DNA from: Cynocephalus volans
Lineage: Eukaryota; Chordata; Mammalia; Dermoptera; Cynocephalidae
Length of the DNA: 64,000 nucleotides
Direction of reading: 5' to 3'
Assembly: GCF_027409185.1 (NCBI RefSeq)
Contig: NC_084463.1
Location: 67,875,852-67,939,851, forward strand
The notes below the pieces were generated by a model. The model saw nothing but the letters and a program-made list of their open reading frames with translations, had not been told where the DNA came from and made no database searches. Below, one piece after another: positions 35,721-49,044 of this stretch. Positions within the stretch are counted from its first letter, which is position 1. Every line of letters begins with the position of its first letter. Position numbers and translations under genes: made by a program.

Positions 35721-36224
35721 ATTATTTTCCATAGGATTGTGTGTTGGAGGGAATTGCAGGTGCTTTCTCTGTGTGGGAGGTGTGGCAAAACCCCAGCAGG
35801 ACTCTTGTATTTTAAACAGTAACTCTTGGTTATAAAGGCTTTCTGTTCTTTTAATCATTAAGGACCTCTTTTATTCCCCACCACCATCAAGCAAACCATG
35901 TTTTAAAAATTGTGGCCTATCAAACTGCCTGTTAATAAGTAAAATTTCCTCCCATTCTAATTAATAATAACAGTCATAATTCAGAAGTTATGATCAGTTG
36001 ATAAAATCATAGCTAAAAAATTTAAAAATTGTGTTTTATTCAGGCTTTTGTTGACTTTTTAGAGGCATAAAGTGTAATTTTTACTAGGTGTTCTTTAAAA
36101 ATGATGAAAAACAGCCATACGAATTTTATTTATACCTTTACAGTTCAGTAGGCATCCAGGCACCCTAGAATCACCAATATTCTAGCATCATGTAGCTGCT
36201 ATATTATTATTATAATTAATACTT

Positions 36225-36440
36225 ATTACAATTATAATTTATAATTTTCATATAGAATTTTCTTATATTATCTCACTGAAGTCATAGAACAATACTTTCA
36301 GATAGATGTTTTGTTCCCCTAATACGAAGAAGCTGAGAGATAGATTACACAGTTGACTTGTCCAATATCACGTAGCTATTCTAAGACTTCAGCTTCAAAA
36401 TCAGGCCCACAGCTCTCTTTTCATCTATGCTCATGGACCT
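36225..36440 (-). repeat. MIR element, antisense
   Basis: TATTATCTCACTGAAGTCATAG, CTGAGAGATAGATTACAC and CAAAATCAGGCCCACAGCTC follow reverse MIR. Confidence 0.7.
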
Positions 36441-36770
36441 TCTAAATGTTTTCAACAACTCTGCATGCCTTCATGCATTTTTAAGCTGATAAGTAAATTT
36501 TTTCATCACAAATTCAAATATAAAGTTTTAAACTTATCCAATACATTAGTCACATTAGTCTTTTGAATGTATCCTTTAGTATATAATAATCATCATCCAG
36601 TTACAAAAGACAAGAATACATTTCTTCTTTAAGAGTCAGAAATTATACATAGTTCTTTTTCCTCCTTGATCTTGAATTTTTATTCCATTTTCCCCACAGA
36701 ATATTACCTTAAAGTTTTTACACTCAAACATTTTATTAATCATAATGTTATATTTCTTTGCAACCAAAGT

Positions 36771-37402
36771 GCAGTTGATCCTCATTATTCTCCAATTCTG
36801 TATTTGTGAATTTGCCTACCCAGTAAAATTTGTTTGTAACCCTAAAATCTGTTCTTGTGGCATTTTTGTGGTCATTCACAGACATGCAGAGAGCAGTGAA
36901 AAATGTTACTCACTGCGTATGGTCTAGCTGCAGTCAAGCAAGTCTATACTTTCTTGCTTTAGTTCTCATACTATTAACATGTGTCTTTTTTGAGGTCTAT
37001 TCAACACATTTTTGTGCTTTTTGTTGGTGGTCACACTGTTTAAAAGGGCCCCCAAGTGTAGTGCTAAAGTGCTGTCTAGCGTTCCTAAGCATAAGAATAC
37101 TGTGATGTCTTACGGAGAACATGTATGTGTTAGATAAGCTCACTTCAGTCATGAGTTATATCGTGCTGTTGCTGTGAGTTCAATGTTAATGAATCAACAG
37201 AATATATTAAACAAAATTATTTTTAAACAGAAATACCATAAAACAAGGTTATGTATATATGGGTTGATGAAAATGTTGTGACCAGAGGCCTGCAGGAACT
37301 GAACCCTAGATTTTCTGTAGGAGCCATGGTTCAGTATTTGCTAACTCAGTTTTCACAGTAACTTTATAGAACATTGCTATCACAGATAATGATAACTGAC
37401 TG
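36771..37402 (+). mobile_element. Tigger/pogo-like DNA transposon remnant
   Basis: It starts CAGTTGATCCTCATTATTC and ends TGATAACTGACTG, imperfect inverted termini. The interior CCCCCAAGTGTAGTGCTAAAGTGC through AAGCTCACTTCAGTCATGAG encodes a decayed N-terminal DNA-binding region of the pogo-type transposase (helix-turn-helix with frames broken). At about 630 bases it is a deletion derivative. Confidence 0.7.
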
Positions 37403-37969
37403 TATATAATTTTAAACTATTTAAAAATACTCTATAGTCATAAGCTTTAAGTGTTAGGACATTTTTTCTGTACTAAACTATCATTAAAATTGCTATTAAT
37501 ATGTAATTAATTATGTACACACAGATATGGTTTACTTATTGAATTAGTTTTATGGTGTGGGCAGTTAAATAAGAGAAAACAAAGGACTGTGAAGAGAAAC
37601 ACAGAGATGAAACAAGGGAGATAATAAAATTGGATCATTGATTGAGGTTTTACTAAGAACAAGAAAAGGAGAAAAAACAGAAGAGCCATGGAAGAAGAGA
37701 AAATGAGAGAATCAGAGGACGAATAAAGAAAAGTGAGCAGAACCTAGGGCAAGGGGGAAGGAAACTGGATTTTATTACATATTTGGAGAGGGTGAAAGAT
37801 TTCAGAATTACCTACCTGTAAAACGGGAGTCAGTGAGAATGCATGCAAAAACACTCATACACATTTTAAGAATGCTTAAAACGTATAAATAAAAAACCTT
37901 ATTTTCTTCCTTAGGGTAGTAAACATATGAGTGATTTTATTTTGTTTTACTTTTATGATTTAATTACTT

Positions 37970-38245
37970 TTAAAATTTTTCTTTTTATTGTAAATTGATG
38001 GTTATAATTATAAATATTTATGGGGTACAAAGTGATGTTATGACTTATAGACACAATCAAGCTGGTTAACATATCTATCACCTCAAATGCTTAGCACTTT
38101 TTGTGGTGATAACATTATAAATTGACTCTCAGCAATTTTGAAAGGTAGAAAACTCTAATGAACTATATTCACCACAGGGTGCAATAGATCTCAAAAGAAA
38201 AACCATATTACTCCTGTCTAACTGAGATTTTTGTACCCTTAGTTA
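37970..38245 (-). mobile_element. LINE-1 3' UTR, antisense
   Basis: TTTTATTGTAAATTGATGG, ATTTATGGGGTACAAAGTGATG and ATCTATCACCTCAAATGC are reverse LINE-1 3' UTR. Confidence 0.8.
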
Positions 38246-40021
38246 ATTGATTCACTTATTTATGAAAGTTATTGTTCAACAGTGTTAACAGGGATAAAAT
38301 TTAGTGATGAGAAATTTATGGGAACTGTGTCATCCAAAGGAAACGGGGTTTTAGAGGCTGTGCGTATTTGTGTTTACAGCATAGATTTGCCTTGATTTAA
38401 GAAATCCTACAAAGCAAAATTAGATGCATCAAGCTGATAAAATAAGAAAAATTTTTATATTCCAAAATGATTCTTTTTTCCATCAATGATCGATTAGGTG
38501 GGCACCTTCTAAAGTATGAATATCTTAGTACATTTTTATGTCAACTTATGTATATGCATAGAAAATAAAAATAAAACATCTGTGAAAATATATGACAAAT
38601 ATACCATTTAATTCAATAAAAACAAATATTACCCAACTCACAAAGGAAGTGTGTATGAAATTTCAGCAACCTAATTTATTGAATCAAGTGAGCGTATATC
38701 TCCCAGTTCTGTCATTCACTTTAGCTATTCTTCCTGTTAAAGTTAAATTGTAGTATATGAGAAGGGTTTTGGACTCTGTGATATTATGTCATATCAATGA
38801 TGTGACAAATTGAGCACTGAGCAATAGTACTTGAAGTATGTTTATAATTCACCTTATCTTCATGCTTAAATTTGCAGGCCACCTTGACACAGATCCAAAT
38901 ATAAGTATTTTTGCAAATTACTGAAGTATTTAATCCAATGAAATTTAGTTGTGTGATCATATCTGAGTAATTCTCATTTTGATAATTACATATGAACAAT
39001 CATGATATTCAGATCATATTGTGGTTCAGTATCTAAATTAGATTGGAAAAAATATCTATTTTGGATTACCTAGAACAAGTTTCATTTAGCACTGAAAGGT
39101 CAAGCTAAAGAGATTTCTAAATGGCACTTCCAAAAACTGCAGCACTTTTATTGCCAAAAGGCAGTCAAAAATGCATTTCCCCACGTAATTTTGAACATAA
39201 AAAGTAATCTGAGAAATATATTCCAATTTTATCTTTTAGCTGAATGTCATTGATCAGCATGAATCTTTGCTAAAATGTCTTTCTTAATAGCTTTGTAAAC
39301 TGTCATTTGCTCCAAAATTAAAATAGTTGCAGAGATGGTAGAACAACATCTTTTTGTTCTTTTTAAGTGGTTTGACTTCCCCTATCTTGTTCCCAAAGAT
39401 AGCTTTTGAGTTTGTTGCTTTCAGTTTGCTGAGACAGAGAAGGAAAGTTGTATAAAGACTTGTTACTGGTCTCTGTGAAAACCATACTGAGAAAAGTGTT
39501 TTGTCCGAGGAATCCAAAGTATTTCACAAATTCCTTTGAGTGTCTCTGTTGTGCAGCTAAAGCATAGCAGACTTTTCACTCCTTGACCACATCTTTCCTT
39601 CAGCCCAGTTTCTTTTGCCCTAAACATAAGTAGGGATAGTATCGTTTATGCCTATAGTTTCAAAAATACAATAGGACAGTGAGAGCCTATAGTCAAAGTT
39701 TCCTAGGTTGCCAGAAGATGGGGCTGACTTATAAGCAGGCAACTATTTTTGTTGTCCATCAGAGTGGGCAGTTACTTATTTTTATTTTTGCTATTGCTGC
39801 TGCTGTTGTTTTGAGGAGGGAAATGAGTATGTAACAATGTAAAGCTTATGAACTTTAGTAATTGAAATATTTAAAAAGAACTCTGGAAGAAGTATTTCTT
39901 CTTCCCAAATGATCTATTTTACTGCATGTATATATCATTTTTTCTTGCCAGATAGTAAGTTTGAGGTTTTGCATTTACTATATAAGTACCCTGAGTAATT
40001 GTACTGATTGGCTATGTATAC
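38246..40021. other. Unassigned, apparently single-copy intergenic sequence
   Basis: No repeats that I recognise. Sequence complexity looks normal, so parts may be conserved, but no motif stands out. Confidence 0.5.
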
Positions 40022-41195
40022 ACATTTTTTATTAAAATGCATTGATTATACATATTTATGGGGTACAGAGTAATATTTCAATACATGTATACAATGTGTG
40101 ATGATCAAATTAGGGTAATTAGTGTATTCATCATTGCAAAACTTAATCATTTCCTTGTGTTATGAATATTTGATCTCTCTTGTAGACATTGAATAGCATG
40201 CAGTAAATTATTATTAATTATAGATGACTTGCACTACTGTACACCAATAAACTTGCTTTTCCTAATCTAGCCATAATTTTGCCTCCATTAACCAGCCTCT
40301 CACTTTCCTCCCTCCTCCCTCCATTTTCCTGCCTCTAGTACTCTAGTAACCACAGTTCTACTCTCTCTTTCTAAAGGTTCAACTGTTTATTTACTTATTT
40401 ATTTATATTTTTTAGCTCCCACATGTGAGTGATAAGACACAGTAATTTTCTTTCTATGTCTGGCTTATTTCACTTACCATAATATTCTCCAAGCTTATCC
40501 ATGTTGCTGTGAATGGCAGAATTTCATTCTTTTTTATGGCATAGTAGTATTCCATTGTGTAGATATACCACATTTTCTTTATACAGTCATCTGTTGATGT
40601 GTATTTAGGTTGCTTTCATATCTTGGCTGTTGTGAATAGAGCTGCAATAAACGTGGGAGTGCAGGTATCCCTTCAACATGATGATTTCCATTCCTTTGGG
40701 TATATACCCAGTAGTGGGATTGCTGGATCATGTGGTAGTTCTATCTGTAGTTGTTTGAAGAACCTCCACACTGTTTTCCATAGTGACTGCACTGAATTAC
40801 AATCCCACCAGCAATGTATAAAGCATTCCTCTTTCTAGTCATCTTCGCCAGCATGTTATTTTCTTTTTGATAGTAACTAATCTAACTGTGATGAGATGAT
40901 ATCTCAATGTGGTTTTGATTTTCATTTCTCTGATGATTAGTAATGCTGAGCATTTTTCTTCTTCTTCTTCTTTTTTTTTTTTTTTTTGGTTTCTGGCCAG
41001 TATGGGGCTCCAAACTCTTGGCCTTGGTGTTACTAGCACCATGTTCTCACAAGTGAGTTAACCAGCCAACCCCTGAGGATTTTTTCATATATCTGTTGTC
41101 CATTTGTATGTCTTCTTTCGAGAGATGTTTATTTAGCTCCTTTGCCCATTTTTAATTGGAGTTTTTTTCTATTGAGTTGATTGAGTTCCTTGTAT
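40022..41195 (-). mobile_element. LINE-1 3' end, antisense, carrying a SINE
   Basis: The reverse 3' UTR (TATTTATGGGGTACAGAGTAA) is followed by AGCTCCCACATGTGAGTGATAAG, CCATTGTGTAGATATACCAC, GGGTATATACCCAGTAGTGG and ORF2 C-terminal sequence to about 41195. The tRNA SINE at 40959-41072 splits it. Confidence 0.9.
40959..41072 (-). mobile_element. tRNA-Ile-derived SINE (CYN-like) inserted in LINE-1
   Basis: The reverse complement reads head (GGTTAACTCACTTG), ACACCAAGG and CTGGCCAG followed by an A-tail (seen as CTT and T-run at 40959-40987). It interrupts an antisense LINE-1. The interrupted LINE-1 string is duplicated on both sides: CTGAGCATTTTTC at 40946-40958 and CTGAGGATTTTTTC at 41073-41086. 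Confidence 0.85.
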
Positions 41196-41699
41196 ATTCT
41201 CTATGTGCATGTTTACCATAAACTGGTACTTTTAAAGAGATTTTTGTAGCATTCCATAAGATGAAATTCCACTTCATAGCCTTTGTTTCTTTCCCCACAT
41301 CGTTATCATCATCATCCTCTCTTCCTTCTCTTTCTTCTTGCCTCCTTTTCCATCTGTCTCCCATTTTTTCCCAGCTGACTAATAGGCTAAGGGTGTTTTT
41401 CTATTTTCTGTACCTCTTTCTACCCCTGTGACTGGGGAAGGCTGAGCTGGCTGTGCTTAGTACAGAAAGAATTCATTAGATTGGAAGGAATGTGTATTTA
41501 AAGGATTTAGGGTCTGCTGCCAAATCCTGATGCTCCAAATACCAATAAAAATAAAATTGTGTTAATAATATTCATTCATTAATTAATGAACTAGTCATTG
41601 AGCATTGACTCTGGACTAGGTACTGTACTAGGTATTAAGTATGTATTAGTTAATAAGACAAATGACTTTTTTCCTAATCAGTTTGTTATAAATCATAGA

Positions 41700-42084
41700 T
41701 AACAAGTTTTCAGTTTTGAAAGACATTTTTTATCACCCTAGAAAGGCCCTTCATGCCCCTTTAGCCAATTTCCGGTGAACTCCCCCTGCCCCACCTCCTT
41801 CTTTCCAGCAATTACTCTTCTGATTTCTATCATTACAGATTACTTTTATCTCTTCTTGAACATTATGTAAATGAAATCTGCTTTCTAATGTATGACTTTT
41901 TTCACTCAGCATAGCATTTTTGAAATTTACCCATTTTTTTGTGTATCAATAGGGTGTTTATTTATATTGTATTATTATATTATGTAAATATGCCACAATT
42001 TGCCAATCCATTCTATTACTGATGGACAGTTAAGTTGCTTCAAAATTTTGATTATTACAAGTAAAGGTGCTATGAACATTCTTG
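41700..42084 (-). mobile_element. Ancient LINE-1, antisense, left part of nested stack
   Basis: ACATTATGTAAATGAAATCTG and TTTTTCACTCAGCATAGCATTTTTG belong to the reverse 3' end of an old LINE-1. It continues at 44162 after a 2.1-kb insertion. Confidence 0.75.
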
Positions 42085-42926
42085 TTTTTGTTTTGTTTTA
42101 TTTTTTAACCTCACATGCTTATTTATTTGTGGTGAGAGCACCTAAAAACTACTCTTTTAACAATTTTCAATATACAATATGTTATTAACCTGTCCTCATG
42201 TTATGCAATAGATCTTTTGAATTTAACCCCCTAACTGAAATTTTGTATCTATCGTCCTAATCATCACCCCACACCCCCCACCTTCCACCCCTGGTAACCA
42301 CTATTCTACTCTCTGTTTCTATGAGTTCAACTTTTTTAGATTCCACATATCAGTGAAATCATGCAGTGTTTGTGTTTCTGTGCCTGGCTTATCTCATGTA
42401 ACATAATGTCTTCCAGGTTCATCCACGTCACAAATGACAGAATTTTCTTCTTTTTCTTCTTCTTATTTTTTAAAGGCTGAAGAGTATTCTATTGTGTGTA
42501 TATACCACATTTTCTTTATTTATTCATCTGTCGATCAACACTATTTCCTGTTGTGACTATTGGTAATAATGCTACAATAAACATGAAAGTGCAGATATTT
42601 CTTTGACATACCGATTTCATTTCCATTGGCTATATATCCAGCAGTGGGATCACTGGATCATATGATATTTCTATTTTAAGCATTTTTTTTAAAGGAAACT
42701 TCATACTGTTTTCCATAATGGTTGTACTAATTTACATTCCCGCCAACAGTATACAAATATTCCTTTTTCTCCACGTTCTCGCTAACACTTATCATCTTTT
42801 ATCTGTTTGATAATACCTGTCCTAACAGGTATAAGGTTTTATCTCATGGTTTTGACTTGAATTTCCCTGATGATTAGTGAACTTGAGCACTTTTTTATAT
42901 CTATTCCATCCCTTTGTCTATTTTTA

Positions 42927-43116
42927 TTTTATTTTATTATTATTTTATTTATTTATTTTTTAAATTTTATTTTCTCGATATACATTGTGGCTGATTATTG
43001 CTCCCCATCACCAAAACCTCCCTCCCTTCTCCCTCCCCCCCCCAATGTCCTTTCTGTTTGCTTGTCGTATCAACTTCAAGTAATTGTGGTTGTTATATCT
43101 TCTCCCCCCCCCCCGG

Positions 43117-43166
<50 letters not shown>

Positions 43167-43511
43167 TTATACATTAATTTTTACCTCCCACCAATCAGTG
43201 AGAACATGTGGTATTTCTCTTTCTGTGCCTGACTTGTTTCACTTAATATAATTCTCTCGAGGTCCATCCATGTTGTTGCAAATGGCAGTATTTCATTCGT
43301 TTTTATAGCTGAGTAGTATTCCATTGTGTAGATGTACCACATTTTCCGTATCCACTCATCTGATGATGGGCATTTGGGCTGGTTCCAACTCTTGGCTATT
43401 GTAAAGAGTGCTGCGATGAACATTGGGGAACAAGTATACCTTCGACTTGATGATTTCCATTCCTCTGGGTATATTCCCAACAGTGGGATAGCTGGGTCGT
43501 ATGGTATTTTA
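42927..43511 (-). mobile_element. Young LINE-1 3' end, antisense, inserted in the middle-aged LINE-1
   Basis: A perfect 16-base duplication CCTTTGTCTATTTTTA flanks it (42911-42926, 43512-43527). On the minus strand, 43181-43480 is an uninterrupted frame for the ORF2-protein C-terminus (contains MFIAALFTIAKSWNQPKCPS and MEYYSAIKTNEILPF), ending in a normal stop. The 3' UTR is short and holds C-runs and a TG/CA tract, and the A-rich tail is at 42927-42970. It is 5'-truncated and inactive but little diverged. Confidence 0.92.
43119..43163. repeat. (TG)n microsatellite in LINE-1 3' UTR
   Basis: About 22 perfect TG units, next to an 11-C run at 43104-43114. Confidence 0.95.
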
Positions 43512-44161
43512 CCTTTGTCTATTTTTAAATTGGATTATTTATTTTTTTGCTCTTGAGTTGTAGGAGTTCCTTATATATTGTGGGTATTAACTCCTTATCA
43601 GATGTATGGTTTGCAAATATTTTCTCCCATTCTGTAGGTTTTCTCTTCACTCTGTTGACTGTTACTTTTGTTGTGCAAAAGTTTTTTAGTTTGATGTAAC
43701 CCCATTTACCTATTTTTGCTTTTGGTGCCTGTGCTTCGGAGTCACATCCAAAAAATATTGTGCAGACCATGTCATGGAATTTTTTCCTTATGTTTTCTTC
43801 CAGTAGATTTGTAGTTTCAGGTCTTACATTTAAGTGTTTAGTACATTTTTAAAGTTGATTTTTGTGTATGGTGTGAGATGAGGGTCTAGTTCCCTTCTTC
43901 TGAATGTGAATATTCAGTTTTCCCAACACCATTTTTTGAAGAGATTGTCCTTTCCCCACTGTGTGTTCTTGGCATCTTTGTTGAAAATCAATTGATTATA
44001 AACATGTATATTTATTTCCAGGTTCTCTATTCTGTTTCATTGATCTAAGTGGTTTTATGCCAGTACCCTGCAATTTTGTCTACTATAGCTTTGTAGTAAA
44101 TTTTAACATAAGGTAGTGTCATGCCTCTAGCTTTGTTCTTTTTGCTCAAGATTTCATTGCA

Positions 44162-44405
44162 GCTATGACCATTCTTGTACATGTCTTTTAAGAAACACGC
44201 ATTTTTATTTATTCTGGATATATACCTAAAATTGGAATTCCTGGGTTCTAGTGTAGGTATATTTTTAACTTTAAAGGAAATTTCCAGATATTTTTCCAAA
44301 GTGGTTATATCGTTTTACACTCCCAATAATAATATAAGAAGTTTCCAGTTGTTCCACATACTCAGACTTAATTTTAGGTGTTCTAGTGGATGTAAAGTAG
44401 AATTT
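44162..44405 (-). mobile_element. Ancient LINE-1, antisense, right part of nested stack
   Basis: GGATATATACCTAAAATTGGAATTCC and CCAAAGTGGTTATATCG continue the host element of the 42085-44161 insertion. Confidence 0.75.
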
Positions 44406-45259
44406 TATAGTGAGGAAGTGCACCTAACCCAGTAAGGGTCTTTATTAACAATACTATCAGAACTATGAAGGGTATGGTGGGAAAAGCAGGAAGGGAGGTC
44501 AAGAGCGAAACGAAGAATTTGCAGAAAAAAAGTAAAGTAGTGTGGAGATGAGATTATGTGATAGGGAGAATGGATGATCAAAACCTTCCATTCTGAGTAG
44601 CTGTTTAGGTAACAGGGATAAGAGTCATTAAAAGTGCAGACAGGAGCAGGGAGGGACCTCAGGTACATGATACATTTAGTTGTTTGTAGCCCAGTTGCCA
44701 TTAGGTTAAACTTTACAAGTTATTGCTTGTATGATGGTGGAATGCTTGAGCTATCATAGCCCAGAAACTTTTACTTGCTCTCATTCTTATGGTATTCTTA
44801 AATGCTATTATGGTAATTAAACCTGGTTACAGAAAATATATTATCCTGGAGAGTACCCTAAAATTGAATATCCCTGTCACACTTTGCCCTTGACCCAGAC
44901 TCACCTATAGATAAAATATTCTGATTTAAATCCATCTCTTCTTAAAGCTGAAAAAGAGAGGTTTCTCCAAATCTTCTCATAGCAGATGAACATGATGTCT
45001 TCTAAAAGGAGAATATAAAATTTATTGCTGCTATTTTTCTCTTTTCACACACTGTTCTTTGGAAGTAAATGACTAAGTCCAGTCCACAATCAACATGTAA
45101 GTGTGCATGGGGGGGGGGGGCAGGGGGAGAATGGGGATTAAGCTCCATGTCTTGGAAGGGGGCATATCTACATGTATTTTTTTGGAGTTTTTCTGTAAGG
45201 AAGATTTATATCTTTTCTTCATTTTTTTTTTTATTCAGCAATTTATCTGTATTAATATG

Positions 45260-45652
45260 GATTCATGTATATTTATTTTATAATTTGGGTTATAGCCCAA
45301 TAATATAATATTCTGTTCAAATTCTTCCAGCTTTAGACTTGGAAGCTCTTTTAGGCTGCCTCCAGTGTCCTTTTGACACACTTACCCCCTACTTATTTGT
45401 TTATTTTCCTTTTTTGTGCTTTTTCATATTCTGTCACTTGAAGATGTTATAAGCTTATCTTGTATTTTCCTTGCACCCTCCCTAGAATTACCTATTTCTG
45501 AAAGGATCTCTAGTTCCTTTGATTGGAAACTATATTTAGAAACCAAGAACTGGGTACCTGGTGTGTTCATTGCAACTAGGTGTCATAGATTCTAGACCTT
45601 CTCTGTGCACAGAGCTAGGAAGTATATGTATGCATACTAAACATGTATATAC

Positions 45653-45683
<31 letters not shown>

Positions 45684-46080
45684 CCACATACCGAACATGA
45701 GTTCATATTGATGTCTCTAACTGTAATCCAGTACCACAAGGTTTATCCTAGATTTCACCCTTGTTTATTTGTAATTTCTTTCTTTGACAGTGAGAAATCT
45801 ACATCCTATTTTTCTATAGTCACTTATTTCTTCAACCCTAGTAAACATGTAAAGTAGACTTGTTAAATGATATCCCTATAAGAAACAAATTGACTAACTA
45901 GAATTCCATGCTTATGTACAGCCCTTCTTGTCTTTAGTCAGGTAACACCATTTTTCCTAAGTTACTTAGCTCCTCTTTCCCCCCATCACCTCCAGTGAGG
46001 TTATGTCATACATTCATAATACAAAGAAATTTATGTCAATCAACTTTTATATGAAGAAGGTTATTTTTCTCTCTGTTGCT
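45260..46080 (-). mobile_element. Old LINE-1M-like remnant
   Basis: GTCCTTTTGACACACTTACCCCC, AGAAACCAAGAACTGGGTACC and GAGTTCATATTGATGTCTC match a mammalian-wide consensus that I believe is an old LINE-1 region. A CT repeat lies at 45652-45683. Confidence 0.5.
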
Positions 46081-47087
46081 TTTCTTTTGTTTAGTACTGT
46101 AAGTTGCTATGATATATAGATACCCTTGATATTTAAAGAGATTTTGTAGTCAAAATACAGTTTTTATGTGTAGAGTGCCTGAGTAAGAATTTGGGCACTG
46201 ACTTGCCTGTAATTTAAATTCTCTATGAAATCTAAGTTACATTATATAGTTTTCCCCACAGGGCAAAATGTTTCACAATGGCCTGGGAAATAACATTGCA
46301 TGAAATACATAAGGAAAAACCAATATTATGAAAGTCAAAAGGTACAATGAAAATCTCCACTCTGTGCCAGATATTACTCCTGTGGTGCTACTTTTGGTAG
46401 ACATAGGTGCTGGGGACTTGGCGTATAATTAATAGGATGTTGGACTAATTCATCAAATGGCTGAATTATATTTTGATGCTTATTTTTTAAAAGCAGAATC
46501 ATAACTCAATCTCTCCTCCTCCTATGAGTTTTTAATCTGAAAACTTTCTCTATCATAAGTACTTGTTACACTAATTCTTTAGGATATTTCTAAGATTATT
46601 TGCCATCTCTTTTTTATTTATGCTTCTGTATTTGACTTTTTTCTTTGCCAAATAGTCCTGATATATTCACTGCTTAAAAAAATAGAATAAAGCTATAAAC
46701 AAAACCTTACTTACATACTTCAAGCTATTGTCTACTTTCCTTCAACTACCAATCTAGCTGGTTAAACTAGATATATACTACACCAGTCTTGCTTCAGTGC
46801 CCACTTCACTCCAGTCATGGCTACTAGTGTTAATGTCTTCAAGACATCCATCTCTTTCTTCTCCTTTAATAATTATTTTTGGATGTCCGGGGGCCTTACT
46901 CCTTCTAAGTATTTTTTGTTGTTGCTGCTGCTGCCTCAAGGTCTTTTTCTAAGCATCTCTCCATTCTATAGGCTTTTTTTCCTACTTTTTTTTCTTTCTT
47001 TCTTCTACAGATTTTTAGGATGCAAATGCTCAAACCCTCTGCTATCCTGTAGTATTTGACTGGATACCCAGGACCTTTACTTGTTGT

Positions 47088-47290
47088 GCTGGTTAATTTT
47101 ATGTGTGAATTTGACTGGGCAATGGGATGCCCAGATATCTGGTACACATTATTTCTGGATGTATCTGTGAGGGTGTTTTTAGACGAGATTAACATTTGAG
47201 TAGGTAAACTGAGGAAAGCAAATGACTCTTCTCAATGTGGGTGAACCTTATCTAATCAGCTGAGGGCCTGAATAGAACAACTTAGCACTT
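47088..47290 (+). repeat. Second copy of the 27.3-kb mammalian-wide repeat
   Basis: GGTTAATTTTATGTGTGAATTTGAC, TGTGAGGGTGTTTTTAGACG and CTAATCAGCTGAGGGCCTG are the complement of strings in 27311-27840. Confidence 0.7.
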
Positions 47291-47835
47291 GTATTTCCTG
47301 GTTCATCCTTGTTGCTTCTGAATTTTGTGCTCTTTCTCTGGATAACCATTTGCCTAGATTACCCTTCTCTTAATTCCCTTATCTTCAAAGTCCTGCTTAT
47401 TCTTTAAAACTCAGCTCAGAGAATATTTTTAATCCAATTTTGTTTCCATTTTTACTTTTAAAATAAATCCAGATAGCCATTTAAAAATTCCAGGTAGAAT
47501 AGAAATTGAGTAAATATGGTAAAAACAACAAACAAACAAACAAACAAAAAACTCTGCTCAGACATCATCACCAAGAAGGCATTTAAATTTCATTTTTTCC
47601 TAAACTTGTATTAGACACGTCCTTGTATCCTCTGTGTATCTCCATTATTAAACCTACCATTCTAAAAAATATCAGTTTGTGTGTCTTTCTCCCAAGTTTT
47701 TTTTTTTTTTTTTCTCCTCTCTATTTCTGGGTCTTTGAAGAGGAAGACGTGTTTTATGCTCCTCTCTTCACAATATCTAGCACAGAGCCTGGCACAAAAT
47801 ATTACTAAATAAATGCTTGTGAATGAAGAAATGAA
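47291..47835 (+). mobile_element. LINE-2 3' end remnant
   Basis: CTTCAAAGTCCTGCTTATTC, AAACTCAGCTCAGAGAATA and the ending TAGCACAGAGCCTGGCACAAAATATTACTAAATAAATGC are LINE-2 3' text. A CAAA repeat (47525-47550) and T18 (47697-47714) interrupt it. Confidence 0.65.
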
Positions 47836-49044
47836 TTAATGTATGTATATTGGTTTTTATTATTTTTCTTAACAAAATCAGAAACAATCTTTGTGTTTTC
47901 TGCATGGAGCTATTATCTCTCAATAATTATAGTGGAGGCAATTACCATAATGAAGAAAAGAAAGTGAATTCTACCCTTGGTATAGATTTCTGTCTGAATG
48001 AGAAATTGCTTTACACAAAATAATAAACACGAAATAAATCACTATATTATTGTTTAATAGAAAGAAGAATGCTTTTATTGCCCCCAAGAAAGTATTTTTT
48101 ATTTTTGCTTTGTTCAATGTAAATAAGCTGAAGTCATGATGAAAGATGATATAAAAGACCTTTATTCATACAATATAATTTCTCATAAATAACTAGTGAT
48201 AGAAGTGAAATCTTTTCCTGTTTGTGTACATATTCACTCAAGCACAAAAGCACAAATAACTTGTTCAAAATAGTCAATATAACCAACAGGAATATGTCTA
48301 TTTTGTATCTCAGAAACTGAGGACCAATACTTTGGAAAAAGATTTTTTTCTTTGTGAAAAAAATATATAGTTTTGTTTTAAAATGTTGAACCTTGCTATG
48401 GTCTAATATTAGCAGCTGCTGTTATTGGTGATATATTCCAATACATTTGAGTGACAATCTAGCTTTTCCAGTACTTATATTTATTTAATTTCCAGGTGTA
48501 TGAAGAATATTACAATCTATTTTATAAATCGACACTATTTATTAATGATTTACAGTGACTTCCTCTTAAATCTGGCTGGATTGCACAGAAATTATATTAT
48601 CTCATTTTATATAATAAGAATAATGCATTTTATTTTATTTTATTTGCTAATGGAAAACTACCAACAAAAAGCAAACAGCAAAAAGTAAAAATATTCATTT
48701 TTGAAATAGGACAACAAATAGACCAGGAAACAATTGAGGAAGAAATTCTGCTAAAATAATTGGGAGTCAAGGACACCGAAAATCTATGACCTCATCAGTC
48801 TGGAGACAATTAATTTTATTATGGTTCATTACATAACCTCTTGAAAATACAAGCACCACGTAAATGAAGAGAAATGAAGGAGCAATGAGAGGAACTATAG
48901 AGAGAGAACAAGTCAAGCATTTCCCTTTGGTGGCTTTAATACTATTTTGGTTCCCAAAATATTTTAGGTATCTTGTACAAAAACATTTTGGAAGTAATTG
49001 TGATATTTGGATGGGGCATTTAGATTTATATGTCAATCAAATTA

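Larger units (their letters stand above)
42085..44161 (-). mobile_element. Middle-aged LINE-1, antisense, inserted in the ancient one
   Basis: Reverse 3' UTR starts at 42085 and passes through CCATATATCAGTGAAATC-type text and ORF2 C-terminal text, then resumes at 43528 with TCCTTATATATTGTGGGTATTAACTCC and ends near 44161. The duplicated target GCTATGA(A/C)CATTCTTG lies at 42069-42084 and 44162-44177. Confidence 0.85.
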
